From: Neurospora tetraspora
Lineage: Eukaryota > Ascomycota > Sordariomycetes > Sordariales > Sordariaceae
Reading direction: 5' to 3'
NCBI RefSeq assembly: GCF_033439725.1
Contig: NW_026944385.1
Span: 3,753,001 to 3,817,000, forward strand
DNA length: 64,000 bases
The notes beneath the pieces are model-generated. The model saw only the letters and a list, made by a program, of their open reading frames with translations. It searched no databases and had not been told where the DNA came from. This document shows positions 47,960-58,865 of this stretch, one piece after another (position 1 is the stretch's first letter; each line of letters begins with the position of its first letter). The position numbers and the translations under genes are program-made.

Positions 47960-49684
47960 TAATAGGTGTAGCGGAATCCAGGCTGGGCATCGTCCTGTAG
48001 AGATGAAAGAAAAAAGTTAGTCAAAGGTTTCAACAGCCGACGATAAAAAGGTAAAGCATGGGTAAGAGAAAAAAAAACTAAAAACTCACATCATCAGCCT
48101 CCAATTCCTTCTCACCCCTCTCCGCCTTCTTATTCTCCCTCCAGAACGAGACAGTCAAGCACGCGACAAGCACCAGAGTCAACAGACTGGTCGCAATGCA
48201 CGCATACAGACCCGGCTTATAGCCCGTCAGCTTATCCTGCTCTCTGAAGACCAAGCTACCAGCGATACCGCCAATACCACCAAAGGACACGAAAGTCGCG
48301 CTGCAGAACGCCCTCTTCCACTGTCCGCGGATGTTGTTGGCCTGGTAGCTCATCGCTGCCGGCACGTTGGAGTTGGCGCCGGCGGTGACCAGGAACACGC
48401 CGAAATAGCGGACCTTTGCGCTCGCAGCGAAGCCCATGATGGGCACGCCGATGACGGCGAGCAGAGCGTTGAAGGCGACGATGGGGCCGCGGATGTGGAA
48501 GCGGTCGCCGACGTACGCGCCGGCAAACATGACGAAGCCCGCGAACGCATAAGGAGGAGCAACCAGGCACTGCGACTGCGCAATGTTGAAGCCCATGCCC
48601 GTGTTGAGGATCACCGGCAGGAAGAAGGAGAGGGCGTAGCTGATGGTGGTGGTGTTGAAGAAGATCATGGCGTACGCCCACACCTTCCAGTCCTTACCGG
48701 AGGACAGGTACTTGCTGACGACGAATTTTTGGGGGACCACGTCGCCGCGGTCGGCCTGCACGCGCGCGCACACCCACTCGCGGTCGCGGGCGGAGAGGAA
48801 GGCCCAGGTCTTGCGAGACGAGTCGGGGAAGTCGACCAGAAGCCAGTAGCCGGCGATGCCCAGCAGACAGGTCAGGACGCCCTCGATGATGAAGATCCAC
48901 CGCCAGCCGGTGATGTTGGCGAGCCCGTCCATCTGCATCAGGCCGTAGGCGAGAATGCCGGCGAAGGCCGAAGCGACGCAGCCGGTTAGGTAGAAGACCG
49001 AGTTGCGCTTGCCGACTTCGTAGCGCGTGTACCAGGTGGAAAGGAGGTAGACGCAGGAGGGGAAGAAACCTAATTTTTGAGGAGGGTTAGTGATCAAGGC
49101 ACATCATTCGAGTGTCATCATTGATAAGGAAAACTCATACCAGCCTCCAAAACACCCAACACCACTCTCAAAGCCGCCAACTGCCCCCAGTTCTTCACAA
49201 ACCCCATACCAATCATGACACTCCCCCAAAGCGTCGTCAACACGGACATATGAATCCTCGGCCCGATCTTGCGGCAAATGACCGTGCTAGGCGGCTGAAA
49301 CAGGACATAGGTAACAAAGAACACCAGCGACACGATCGAGTACCGGTTGTCGATCAGCTTCAGCTCCTTGGACATGCCCGCAATGTTGGCCGCCCCCAGG
49401 TTGGTGCGGTCCATCAGCGACACGCAGTACATGGCACCGATGGTCATGACCAGCCGTCGGTCGATGTGCCGCTTGATGCGCTTCTCCTCGGCGGGCGATA
49501 TGTTGAAGTCCTCGGGCCGGGCGTCGTGCTCCTCCGTTTTGGTGCCCGTGACGACGGCCACGTTGGGGGAGGAGCCTCCGACGGAGGAGGCTGAGGGGGC
49601 CTTTTCGGAGTGGTAGGCTGAGGCTTTGGATTCGACGTCCAGGACCTCGGGGTCATCACCTGGTGGATAGGTGTTGGTGGCCAT
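47960..49684 (-). CDS. MFS transporter, DAL5/TNA1-like (anion:cation symporter family)
   Basis: Plasma-membrane permease of the major facilitator superfamily, allantoate/nicotinate permease group. Exons are 49684-49141, 49069-48090 and a 12-codon last exon 47995-47960 (introns 71 and 94 bp), 519 residues. A cytosolic acidic N terminus precedes KRIKRHIDRRLVMTIGAMYC and the first helix. The loop signature DRTNLGAANIAGM is typical of this family. Twelve hydrophobic segments can be counted, including FFVTYVLFQPPSTVICRKIG and WRWIFIIEGVLTCLLGIAGY. The last exon was added because the strong GTGAGT donor and a CTACAG acceptor join ADD to DDAQPGFRYTY, the family's usual C-terminal ending. Without it the frame ends at 48078 after VSF. 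The substrate (nicotinate, allantoate or another organic anion) cannot be told from sequence. Confidence 0.87.
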
Positions 49685-51554
49685 GGTTGGTTGTTGTTGT
49701 TAAGGCCGGTCGACTTGTTGAGGTTGGTTGGTGATGTGTGTGAGACCCTCGGCGAAAGTAGTAGGGTGATAGAGGGAAGACACTCAGAAGTCAAGGGCCA
49801 AAGAGGAAGAGAAAAGAGATAGGATAAAGCAGGTAGGTATAAGGGGAGGTATGAGACAGGATAGGTGAAGATCGAGTAAACCGGAGAGGGGGGGTTAATG
49901 TTTAAGATACGCAGTATCGATCTGGTCCAAACTTGGAAGGTTGCAATGCGGGGAGAGCTGCCGGGATATGTACTACCGAACCGTTGGAGAAGGGAATCTG
50001 GTGAGTGGGGGGAGAGAGGCTGGAGGAGGTGAATAGGGGGCGAGATAAAGACTTCGAAAGCAACAGAGAAGTAGTTTGGGTACAGAATCGTGAGCTGGCA
50101 AGTCAAGTACAACTTGAGATTCCTTAGAGGTATCTTGTGTTCCTCAAACTCCCAAAAGACCCTGATTTCAATTTCAAGGAAAAACACGTCCAAGAAGGTC
50201 ATCGTCCTTCCTTTTATCCTTTCCTCCTTCACCACCATCTCATCCATCCCTTTTCTTTCCCACACAACTCCCGCTCATCCCGCTCAACAGACAACAACAG
50301 ACCACCACACCACCATCATAGACTAGACCGAGGCCATCTTTGCTTGGCTTATCTTGACAATTCGCTGACGCCGACATGGTTCTCCTAGGATTCCCCCTCC
50401 CCTCTTCTCCCTGCTCCTTGGCCTCTCTCCAACAGCTCGCAAGCTCTGCTCTCAGTCACTACCTGGAAATCCAGACCCGTCCTCGAAGATCCCGCCCCTC
50501 TTTGTTGGGCGTTAGGAAGCCAAGACTTTCTCCCCCGCACGCAAGTGTCCAAGGAGGCGGATACCTCCACACACGTCATGAAGGTTGCATCAGGGGCTTT
50601 GATCCAAGCCTTGCAGGCCTTGTTGGTCTAGTCTATCTGGTAACCTACGAAAAGGGGCTTGAAGCTTTTGGTTAGTCTTTTTCTTTTCTTCGAGGATTGT
50701 TGTCCTATCCGGGTTTGCGGTGTGAAGCCAACGACTGATGAAGCTTACCTAGCATTGACAGAGTGACAGAGGACTGGAGAAGAGGGGGTGACGATGGAAG
50801 TGCCGAAGTTACCCCAGACTTTGCCCCAGGTTGGGGTAAAAGGAAGCTTAACTCTGTTGAGTTAGTTTGACAAGTGCCTTACACAGAAACCCACTTCCCC
50901 GGATTATGATAGGCTCCGCCCAGCCTGACAAGGGGACGGACAAGGGAGAGAGTGAGCATGCGGAGAGCACGTTTTCGAGGCGGCAAATAAGGATGCGGCT
51001 TGGTGTTCGCGTCCTTTACCGTTTCTGTACAAATTTCCGAAGAAATTTGGGGTAACGGAGCGGCGGGAGCCTTGGAAGTCTAGACTTGGCTTCGCTCTCG
51101 TCCACGTATCATGCTTGTTACACGAGCTTGACCAGCTCGAGGCCATGTCGGATGACCCAACGAGCTGAGTGCGCCACGATAGCCCAGAGCTTAAACCGTT
51201 TTCAAGGCAATGTCCGATTCGTCAATGGGAATCCGGGGAAATGGTTCCACAGATACAGGCAGGCAGATTCCCCACGAGGAGCAAGACAAGGATGGATCTG
51301 CTCAGTCTGTCTCTTCTTGTCCCATCCCATCTTCCTGCCGTCCGACATGAGAACAGACAGAAGGGAGGCTCCCACAGTGACACCGACATGTCATTACTTT
51401 TGTCTCGTCACATCTTTCTAGCACATGGTCTCAGAACACCTTTAAAACTCGGTAGTGGCTGCATGATGGTGTGCAGCGGAGTATTCTGAAAAGCGGCCTT
51501 CTTCCGCTCTTGCTTCTTCTTGTGTGCTACCTTTTGTTGTTGTTTTTTTGCTTT

Positions 51555-51557
<3 letters not shown>

Positions 51558-51586
<29 letters not shown>
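51558..51586. repeat. Poly-T run, 29 bp
   Basis: Uninterrupted thymine tract in noncoding DNA. Could be a relic poly(A) tail of a minus-strand retro-insertion, but no retroelement sequence is seen beside it. Confidence 0.8.
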
Positions 51587-52440
51587 GTCTTTTTCCTTTC
51601 CTCGTTCGCAAGCTATCCTTCGTTAGGATTCTTCCTTGGGCAGCCAAGATGTTGGCGCTCCTCGCTCTCTGAAATAATTGGGTGTTTCTACACTTGGCGA
51701 CTGGACCAAGCACATCAAATATCGGACGCATAGTGATAGATCTTGCGAAAAGGATCGAGTATGGTCATTGTGGTGTGTTCAATCTCACACACGAAAATGG
51801 GTTGAAGCTTTGAACCGCGGCAACGTCGCTGGGATGTGCCAGCAATGTCGAAGATGAGTCTGGATGGTATAACCTGGACCTCGGTTATTATGGCCACCGC
51901 GAGCAATTAACCACAGAAAGGAAACTTTTACTTGTACAGTACTTGGTCAGTAATGAAATGGAGCAAAAGAACACTCAAAACCAGAACAGGACAGCCCACC
52001 ACAAAGAACTATGGTGAGGAGCAGATTTGGTTATGGCGGTTCTCTAAGAACTCTAATGAAGGAAGATGATATTACCAAACAGTAGCCATTTAATTACCAA
52101 AGAGAGGGGAAAGCAAAGCTTCACCCCTCTGGTTAGTTCTTACTCACAGCGAGGAGCAGATCTGATGGTCAGTTCACAAGATAAAGGGATTCACGAGGGG
52201 AACTTAACGGATTCATTTCGGAGCGAAGCTCAAGTGTATTCCAGCTAGAAAGAATGACTGGTCTAAGTTGCCTGGCCCCCTCTCTCTCTCTAACGAGGAG
52301 AAGTCCCTTCCTTTTATCCTCCGAATGCCCTGAACCCGGCCGTCTTCCTTCGCATCCTGAGACAAATCCGACCGATCTGCTCCTATCTAACCTAGTCACT
52401 CTGCCTCTGATAACCCCTTTCGTCTACAAAAACTTCGAAA

Positions 52441-52476
52441 AAAATGCCCCAAATTAGTAAAATGCCCCAAATTAGT
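52441..52476. repeat. Two tandem copies of an 18-bp unit
   Basis: AAAATGCCCCAAATTAGT occurs twice back to back, about 45 bp beyond the stop codon of the repeat-protein gene. Confidence 0.85.
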
Positions 52477-52518
52477 AATTGCAACAGAGTGACTCACTTA
52501 GAAGCGAGAAGCGATGCA

Positions 52519-54357
52519 TTACTGCATCGGGCAGCCGCCGAGCAGCACGGGTGTGGACATGTATTTTCTCTGTGTCATTTCAGTTAGCTGAGAGATCAAA
52601 GGAGACTATTGACAGGAAGACATGAATGGACCAAGCACTTACCCATAGCCAGAAGGGACGTTTGCGCACCTCAGCTGAGAGCTCGGAGGCCATATTGTCT
52701 GCGGGTGAATCCTCTTTATCGTCAAATGGATCACCTTCCTCGCCCATAGTTGCATCAGCAATCTCATCAGCTAGTGAGCGGCGGCGCCCCTGAATAGGAG
52801 CATCTTCATCTTCAATGTGAAAGTCGTTCTCGGAGAGTGTCTCAAGAGCAGTGATAAATGAGGCATCGTGATCAATGTCGGAAATGTCTTCATCCTCGTT
52901 GGCGATCGAGTCTAGAAGTTTCTTGGCTGGTGAGTCTAGGCGCATGAGGGGGGCGGAGTCGATATCGTCGAGTCCTTGGCCGATTTCGTGGGACATGGCG
53001 TCGGCAATCTGTTCCTCTAGTGAGTGGAAGCGCAGCTGGAAATCTGTATCTCCTTCAAATGGGTCGCCCTCTTCGTCAGAAGTTGCGTCAAAGAGCTCCT
53101 CTGCGAGGGATCTTCCTTGAAGTTGAGAAACAAGGGCTTCGTGATCGAGTGACGGGCTTTCTTCCTCGGTTAGTGAATTCTGGTGCTCTCCGAAAGACCC
53201 ATCAACAATGGAGTTACTGTCATCGTCATCAGTAAGTTCGGGAAGTCCGGACAAAATCTCGTCTGGGTCATCAAAGGGCTCGATGTCCTCGTTAGCAATG
53301 GCTTCGGCAAGTTCTTCAGCAAGCGATCGAGGGGGCCTGAAAGAAGTGGGGTTGCAATGGTCAAATGAAAGATGAGCAAGATCAATGATGGCCTGGGAAT
53401 ATCGTTAGTAAAGACGCTATGTAACGATTCTAGCAAGAGAAAACATACCTCGAGATATGATGGATCACCAGCCTCAGCGATGGCGGCGCCCATGGTGTCA
53501 GCAGCGAGCAATGTGGGGAGATGATGGACAGTGAGATCTTCATCCTCAAAGGGGTTGCCATCTTTATCGGCAGTAGCATCAGCGAGCTCGTCGGCAAGCG
53601 AGCGGCGTTTGGGGAAGTTAGCCTGTTTGTCTTCATCAAATTCGTCGTCACCTTCGCTCGCAAGTGCATCGGCAAGCTCCTCAGCAAGCGACCTGAAGCG
53701 AGCGGTGAAAGGAGCTTCATCACCTTCATCATCATCATCATCGAAGGCTTCACCGTCTTCGTGGCTAGTGGCATCAGCGATCTCTTCAGCGAGCGATCTG
53801 AAGCGCTGGGCGGGGGAGGCTAGTTCTTCACAATTGAATGGGTCCATGTCTTCATGTGCAGTGGCATCGGCAATTTCTTCTGCAAGTGATCTAGGTCGCT
53901 TCTCCGGGAAAGAAATGGGCTCATCACAGTCTTCTGCAGCTGGCCATCTGGGACGCTTCTGAGGGGGAGGAGCATCTGCATCAACAAAGCGATCACTGGA
54001 TGCATCGGAGGACACTTCTTCGAATTCGTCACTTGAGCGCTTTCGTGGACGAAAAGGACGGAACTCGTCGCGTTCTTCAACGACAGGCCATCTGGGGCGC
54101 TTTTGGGGAGGCGCTGCATCGGCATCGATGAAGCGGTCAATGAAGGCATCGCGAGTGGCATCAGTGATTTCTTCACTGGAACGCTTCCGGGGATTGGGGT
54201 TGGTGGATTGGACCGTCTGATAGACGGCGTCTTGGCGCTTCTTCTTAAGGACTTTGCCAGACTTGCGCTTCATCTGGGGGTTGGACTGGTGTCTCTTGAG
54301 ATATTGGGCGATACGAGAAGGCAAAGCCATGGCCTCGCGGAGATGTAGGTGTGACAT
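52519..54357 (-). CDS. Acidic nuclear-type protein made of RSLAEEIADAT repeats (unknown function)
   Basis: I do not recognise this gene. Exons are 54357-53449, 53392-52643 and 52569-52519 (introns 56 and 73 bp, both phase 0, canonical signals), 569 residues. A basic N terminus (KRKSGKVLKKKRQD) looks like a nuclear localisation signal. Next come two copies of a block DRFxDADAxPPQKRPRWP. About ten degenerate units of ~30 residues follow, each R-S-L-A-(E/D)-E-(I/L)-A-D-A-(T/L), then (S/A)-x-E-(D/E)-G, then an acidic patch such as DPFDDE. The LAEEIADAT core should form a short amphipathic helix; linkers are acidic. No enzyme motif, signal peptide or membrane segment. The start may also be the ATG at 54330 (MALPSR). 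The last exon (17 codons, from RKYMST) is supported only by splice signals. Retaining intron 1 would shift the frame and give a shorter protein. Confidence 0.72.
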
Positions 54358-56074
54358 GACGATGTTGTGTTGTGGTTGTTGTTTCTATTGACAAGCGATG
54401 TTGTTAGTAAGCTCGCTAGCAGCGCAATGACGAAAGATGCTTCGTCGGAAGACAGAGATGATGTGAGATGGATCAAGTGATGAATAGTATTTCTTACCTG
54501 ATGAAATATGAATTGTTGTTGCTGCTAGTGCAGTGTGTGCTTGTGTTGTCCTTGATGTAGGATAGCTGGTTTGGATTGTCAGCAGATTGGGTTGATGTCC
54601 AGTTGTTGACTTGAGGAAGCAGAGGAAGAATTGGTGGGAAGTTTGGGCCGACGTGGACGGCCCTTTAAACCGTCAAGCGACCTGGGAAGTCTAGATGTGG
54701 TGACCATCGATTTGTGGTGGTGACTGTTGATATCACCACGACAACGATACAACAAACAAAGGGGAGAACCTTGACATTTAAGTAACACCAGTCCTGTTCA
54801 GCGAAAAGCAGGACTGATGGCCCAATCGGGTACTCCAATGTTTGAACATTGTGGAAGCGGTGTTTCAAGTGATGTGAACAACTATACTGTTCGGTAAAAG
54901 TGAGTTAGGCTGTTCGTGAAAACTGGTGATGTTTTGTGACCATCGCAATTTGGTGTTTTGACAACTGAACAGAGGACGTTGGACAGACCCTAACCCTCGC
55001 TTGCTTCGGCGCATCTTCCCCCGCAAGCGCTACTGCACCCCCGCATCGGCTTGCGGGTCCAATGCAACTGTGGGACTTTGCCAGGTGGACTAGGTGGAAC
55101 GTGCCTAGCTGGCAGCTGGCCAGTACCCCTTATTTGTTCCTCTACGGTGGTGCATATCAACAACAGAACAACATCGGATCATGGGCCGAAAACAACGGTC
55201 CATCGTGACCATTGCCGGCAGATGCTCCCTTTTGCCCCGACACGCTTACTCTCACCATCTTCCACTCCAAGCCCGGTTGTCTTTAATCTCATCTTCTTAA
55301 CATTGATCTGGAGCTAAGATGGTCGACAATGACGGGACTACAATATCGCAACAACAAGTCCTTCATCGATTAGAAGCGTCGTCAGTTCATGAACCGTTCT
55401 ACGGTCACTCTCTTATTGTCCATGATACTACATAGAGTAACAAAATCAATGTCTAGTTCTTCCATCTCAGCCTCCTACGTAGATCGATCGTTGTGTACGC
55501 GATGCAGAGAAGCTTCGGCTCGAATCGACCGCAACTCCTGCGCTACTGGGTCCCAAGATGCTGATACACAAATAAGCCACGGGAGCAAGACGCTATGTGA
55601 CCCGTCATGCAGTCCCCACGCGTCCCAATATAAATATCCTGTACGGCTATATTAACGTCTCCATCCGTCGCGGCACCTTGACGTCCGGCATCGCGGCGAA
55701 TCCAACCCTGAAACTTCAAGTGACTATCCCGATCCGGATGTGTTGCTACTCCGGACGGCCTTCTTCCGCCCTCGCCAAGCGCCGCATGGCGGCCTTGCTT
55801 CTAGCGTCCCGGTTTTGGCCCTAGGAGACACGGCCCAAAGGGAGAGAATACGACCTCGACAGTGACATTGTGGCTTCCCATGCGTCCAGAAACGACCATG
55901 ACGACCCTTTAATCATCCTTCCACAGGTTGAACCTCATGCTTTCTCAGCCTTGGCGAGAGTGGCAACCCGCCATGAAGTAGCACATATATGAACGACTCA
56001 CTTCCCGCTCTCGGGTCCGTAACATATGTGAATCTGTAGATCCCTTCAAGTTCTCAAACTTCCGTACAGACAAG
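54358..56074. other. Divergent intergenic region, repeat-protein gene / LPMO
   Basis: 1.7 kb without a supported gene. It holds a 9-bp perfect stem at 55020-55028/55049-55057, a single CCCTAACCC near 54988 and TATAAATA near 55629. A CGG-N11-CCG site lies at 55752-55768 and a possible TATA-like CACATATATG near 55981. Confidence 0.55.
55752..55768. promoter_or_regulatory. CGG-N11-CCG site upstream of LPMO (candidate CLR-2 site)
   Basis: CGG at 55752-55754 and CCG at 55766-55768 are separated by exactly 11 bases, 307 bp before the LPMO start. This is the spacing I recall for the Zn2Cys6 cellulase regulator CLR-2 in Neurospora. Binding is inferred. Confidence 0.4.
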
Positions 56075-57241
56075 ATGAAGGTCCTCTCCCTCCTCGCCGC
56101 CGCCTCCGCGGCCTCAGCCCACACCATCTTCGTCCAGCTCGAGGCCGGCGGTACCACCTACCCGGTCTCCTACGGCATCCGGACTCCGTCCTACGATGGT
56201 CCCATCACCGACGTGACCTCCAACGACCTTGCCTGCAACGGAGGCCCCAACCCCACCACTCCCTCCGACAAGATCATCACCGTCAACGCCGGCAGCACCG
56301 TCAAGGCCATCTGGAGACACACTCTCACCTCCGGCGCCGACGATGTCATGGATGCCAGCCACAAGGGTCCTACCCTTGCATACCTCAAGAAGGTCGATAA
56401 CGCCCTGACTGACACTGGTATCGGCGGTGGATGGTGAGTGTCCCCTACTCTTTGAGAAAGATCGACAAAAACCTCCTTCAAATCTTGCTAGGTAGTCACT
56501 AACACCCAAGAAAATAGGTTCAAGATCCAAGAAGACGGCTACAACAACGGCCAATGGGGTACCAGCACCGTCATCAGCAACGGTGGATTCCAGTACATGT
56601 ACGTTTGTTTCCTTTCTCTCATCCCACCTCCCCATTCCCTCCTCTCCCTTTTAACCTCCTCCCTCCTCCCCCTTTTCACCCATACTAACCTCCCACCTCC
56701 CAGTGACATCCCATCCTGCATCCCCTCGGGCCAATACCTCCTCCGCGCCGAGATGATCGCCCTGCACGCCGCCTCCTCCACCGCCGGCGCCCAGCTGTAC
56801 ATGGAATGCGCGCAAATCAACATCGTCGGCGGCACCGGCACCGCCTCACCCTCTACTTACTCGATCCCGGGTATCTACAAGGCCACTGACCCTGGTCTCC
56901 TCGTCAACATTTACTCCATGGGCACGAGCAGCGCTTACACCATTCCTGGCCCGGCCAAGTTTACCTGCAGTGGTTCCGGAAGTGGTGGTGGTGGTGGTTC
57001 TAACCCCAGCCCGGGGACGACTACTACCACCAGCAAGGTCAGCTCGGTTGTGGCTACGAGCACTACTAGCAAGGCGGTTGCTACCAGCACTACGCTGAAG
57101 ACGAGTGTTGTTGCTCAGCCTACTGGTTGCACGGCTGCCCAGTGGGCGCAGTGCGGTGGGATTGGATTCTCTGGGTGCACTACCTGTGCGAGCCCGTATA
57201 CTTGCAAGAAGCAGAATGATTATTATTCGCAGTGCTCGTAA
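56075..57241 (+). CDS. gh61-1: AA9 lytic polysaccharide monooxygenase with CBM1
   Basis: Secreted copper enzyme that oxidatively cleaves cellulose chains; the C-terminal CBM1 binds crystalline cellulose. Exons are 56075-56433, 56518-56598 and 56704-57241 (introns 84 and 105 bp, both phase 2), 325 residues. The signal peptide is residues 1-15 (ends SAASA), exposing His16 as the mature N terminus of the copper histidine brace. The second brace His is His96 in [12 protein letters not shown]. Second-sphere His168 and Gln177 and axial Tyr179 ([16 protein letters not shown]) are present. A Gly/Ser/Thr-rich linker (about 240-288) leads to CBM1 (about 289-325) with its Cys pairs and [15 protein letters not shown]. 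All catalytic residues are intact. The symbol is from memory of the N. crassa neighbour of msh-2 and mik-1. Regioselectivity cannot be read directly. Confidence 0.93.
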
Positions 57242-57444
57242 GGGTTGAGGGCATACCACATATGCGATGGATGTCAGGCAAAAAGTCAAGTCTGGGTGGG
57301 ATGGGGGATGAATGATCCAGGTTGGTCTCCAGAAGAGAAATGAACATGATGATGATCTCGGTTGTAGGGAGGATGGGGATGGGAAGCGAGAATATCTACC
57401 CTACACACATACTACACAAATGACAAATCCCCATATTTGTTTCT

Positions 57445-58865
57445 TTAAGGTCCCACATACCCACAGTGCGGCTCTACAAATTGAGTGACAGTTCGAACCC
57501 AGACCATCATGTTCGCCTTCGGATTCTTATCAAAGGCATAATTCATGCGCTGGCCCTGTATGTACAATTCCGATCCGACGGAATACGTGCATGTGTCCAT
57601 GATGAGACCGGCAGTACGAGCAACTTCCTGGCTAGTACAGTTCATGTGATAGGTTAGCTCACATTAAGTCGCACGCTCAATACCCTATAGATGAGTACCT
57701 AGGTAGAGGTATGTACCTGTCCGAACTGGACAACATTGAAACGGGGAGGAGAAAAATGGTAGAATAGTACGGTAGATAACGCAATTGAAGGGCATGAAAC
57801 AACAGGTAAGAGACTGGAAGAAGAAGAAAAGGTACCTAGGTAAACTCACCAAGAACTCCAAGATTCGCAATTAGAGGTTCCAGGATTGCAGGTAGTGCCC
57901 GTGATCTCGGCCCACTGATCGGCTTTACAGAAGGAAGACAACGGATCGGCGGAGCAAGCTCTTGGGCCGAGTTTAGCAAGATAATTTATACAGGCAACAG
58001 CGTATTCGGTCTTTTATATGGTTGGTAGAGGTACCGATAGTGTCAGTTCGTCGTCGTTGTGATCTGGCTACACTACAAACTGGTCAAGTGCTTTCCCATA
58101 ACATCAACTTACCCGCGCCGGGGGAACGGGGGTGCCGTTACATGTCACAGCAGCATCCCATCGCTTGTCTACCTCCCCTAGGCCATGATCCTCAGTAGCG
58201 GTAGTCGAGGCAACTGAAGTACCGTTGAGCGTCGAGTCAAGATAAGCCTGCCATGCTTGTTCCGAAGTGAGGGCGGTCTTGGGGTTGACAATGATGTCGT
58301 CTACCCATTTGGCGAAGGAGAAGCGGGTGGTAGGGGTGTCCCGTTCATGAACGGGGGAGTTAAGGGGGGTGGTAGGGACCGCAGTGACGAGATTGAGAAG
58401 GCCAAAGGTTGTGAGCACGGCAAAGGAGAGACTGGCGGAGCTGATAATTCTGGCTAGGTATGTAGTAGCTGACTGGGTGAGATGAGATTGGGAGAATGAA
58501 TGGAGCCTTGTAGAAAGGATGAGTTGATAGTACTTTAAAGTTTCCAACACTCTGCCTTTATATACCTCTAGGTATCCAGTCCGCGAGGCATGTTCCGGCA
58601 GTGACCATTTCACTACGCACCTTTTGATGTCCTGGCCCTCACTGACACTTTCCTCTCTATGTCTTGGGACATCTGCAATGTATGTGATGAGATCTGACGA
58701 TATCCACGAAACTTTGTGATAGAAGAGTCTTGAACATGGAGTCTCGACATGTTCAGTTACAATGCATGGATTAGCCTCTTCCTCTATCAAAACGTCCTTC
58801 CTCTTTTGCCGGTGCTTTTCCCTTTTGACTTCTGACATGTTCGCCAAACCCCCTCTCCATTCCAA
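57445..58865 (-). CDS. Cysteine-rich secreted or membrane protein, start unresolved (unknown function)
   Basis: Not a family I recognise. Exons 58865-58113, 58010-57850 and 57631-57445; introns 102 bp (phase 0, CTGAC branch, AAAG acceptor) and 218 bp (phase 2, CTAAC branch). The frame joins exactly; the longest version has 366 residues. The C-terminal half carries nine Cys in a domain-like pattern (AVACINYLAKLGPRACSA, FCKADQW, TTCNPGTSNCESWSSC, GLIMDTCTY) and ends PHCGYVGP. A hydrophobic stretch SFAVLTTFGLLNLVTA followed by VPTTP looks like a cleavable signal peptide, but no ATG lies shortly before it in frame; the only in-frame ATGs are 58865 and 58838, about 150 codons upstream. A TATATAAAGG box (58564-58555, minus) sits between them. 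Either the N terminus is longer than it looks, or the true start is non-AUG, spliced in, or lost. Convergent with the LPMO gene. Confidence 0.5.
58555..58564 (-). promoter_or_regulatory. TATA box candidate for the cysteine-rich gene
   Basis: TATATAAAGG on the minus strand, overlapping a TACCTCTAGGTA motif at its upstream edge. If used, transcription would start near 58530, downstream of both available ATGs. Confidence 0.4.

Larger units (their letters stand above)
49685..52518. other. Gene-poor 2.8-kb stretch
   Basis: No supported gene. 49685-50340 is probably the MFS promoter and leader. A 99-codon ATG frame at 50376-50675 has no recognisable features. There is a TTACCCCA...TGGGGTAA stem at about 50807-50840, a 29-bp T run (51558-51586) and a tandem 18-bp direct repeat at 52441-52476. 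Base composition is not RIP-like. Confidence 0.5.

Noticed and set aside
49444-50265. 273-codon minus-strand frame overlapping the MFS start
   Set aside because: It overlaps the first MFS exon in another frame, and its remainder is C/T-rich leader sequence.
50376-50675. 99-codon forward frame starting MVLLGF
   Set aside because: It has a plausible ATG context but no signal peptide, domain or composition typical of coding sequence; chance is likely.
51540-51600. T run as the tail of a retroposon
   Set aside because: No target-site duplication and no LINE/SINE or processed-gene sequence was found beside it.
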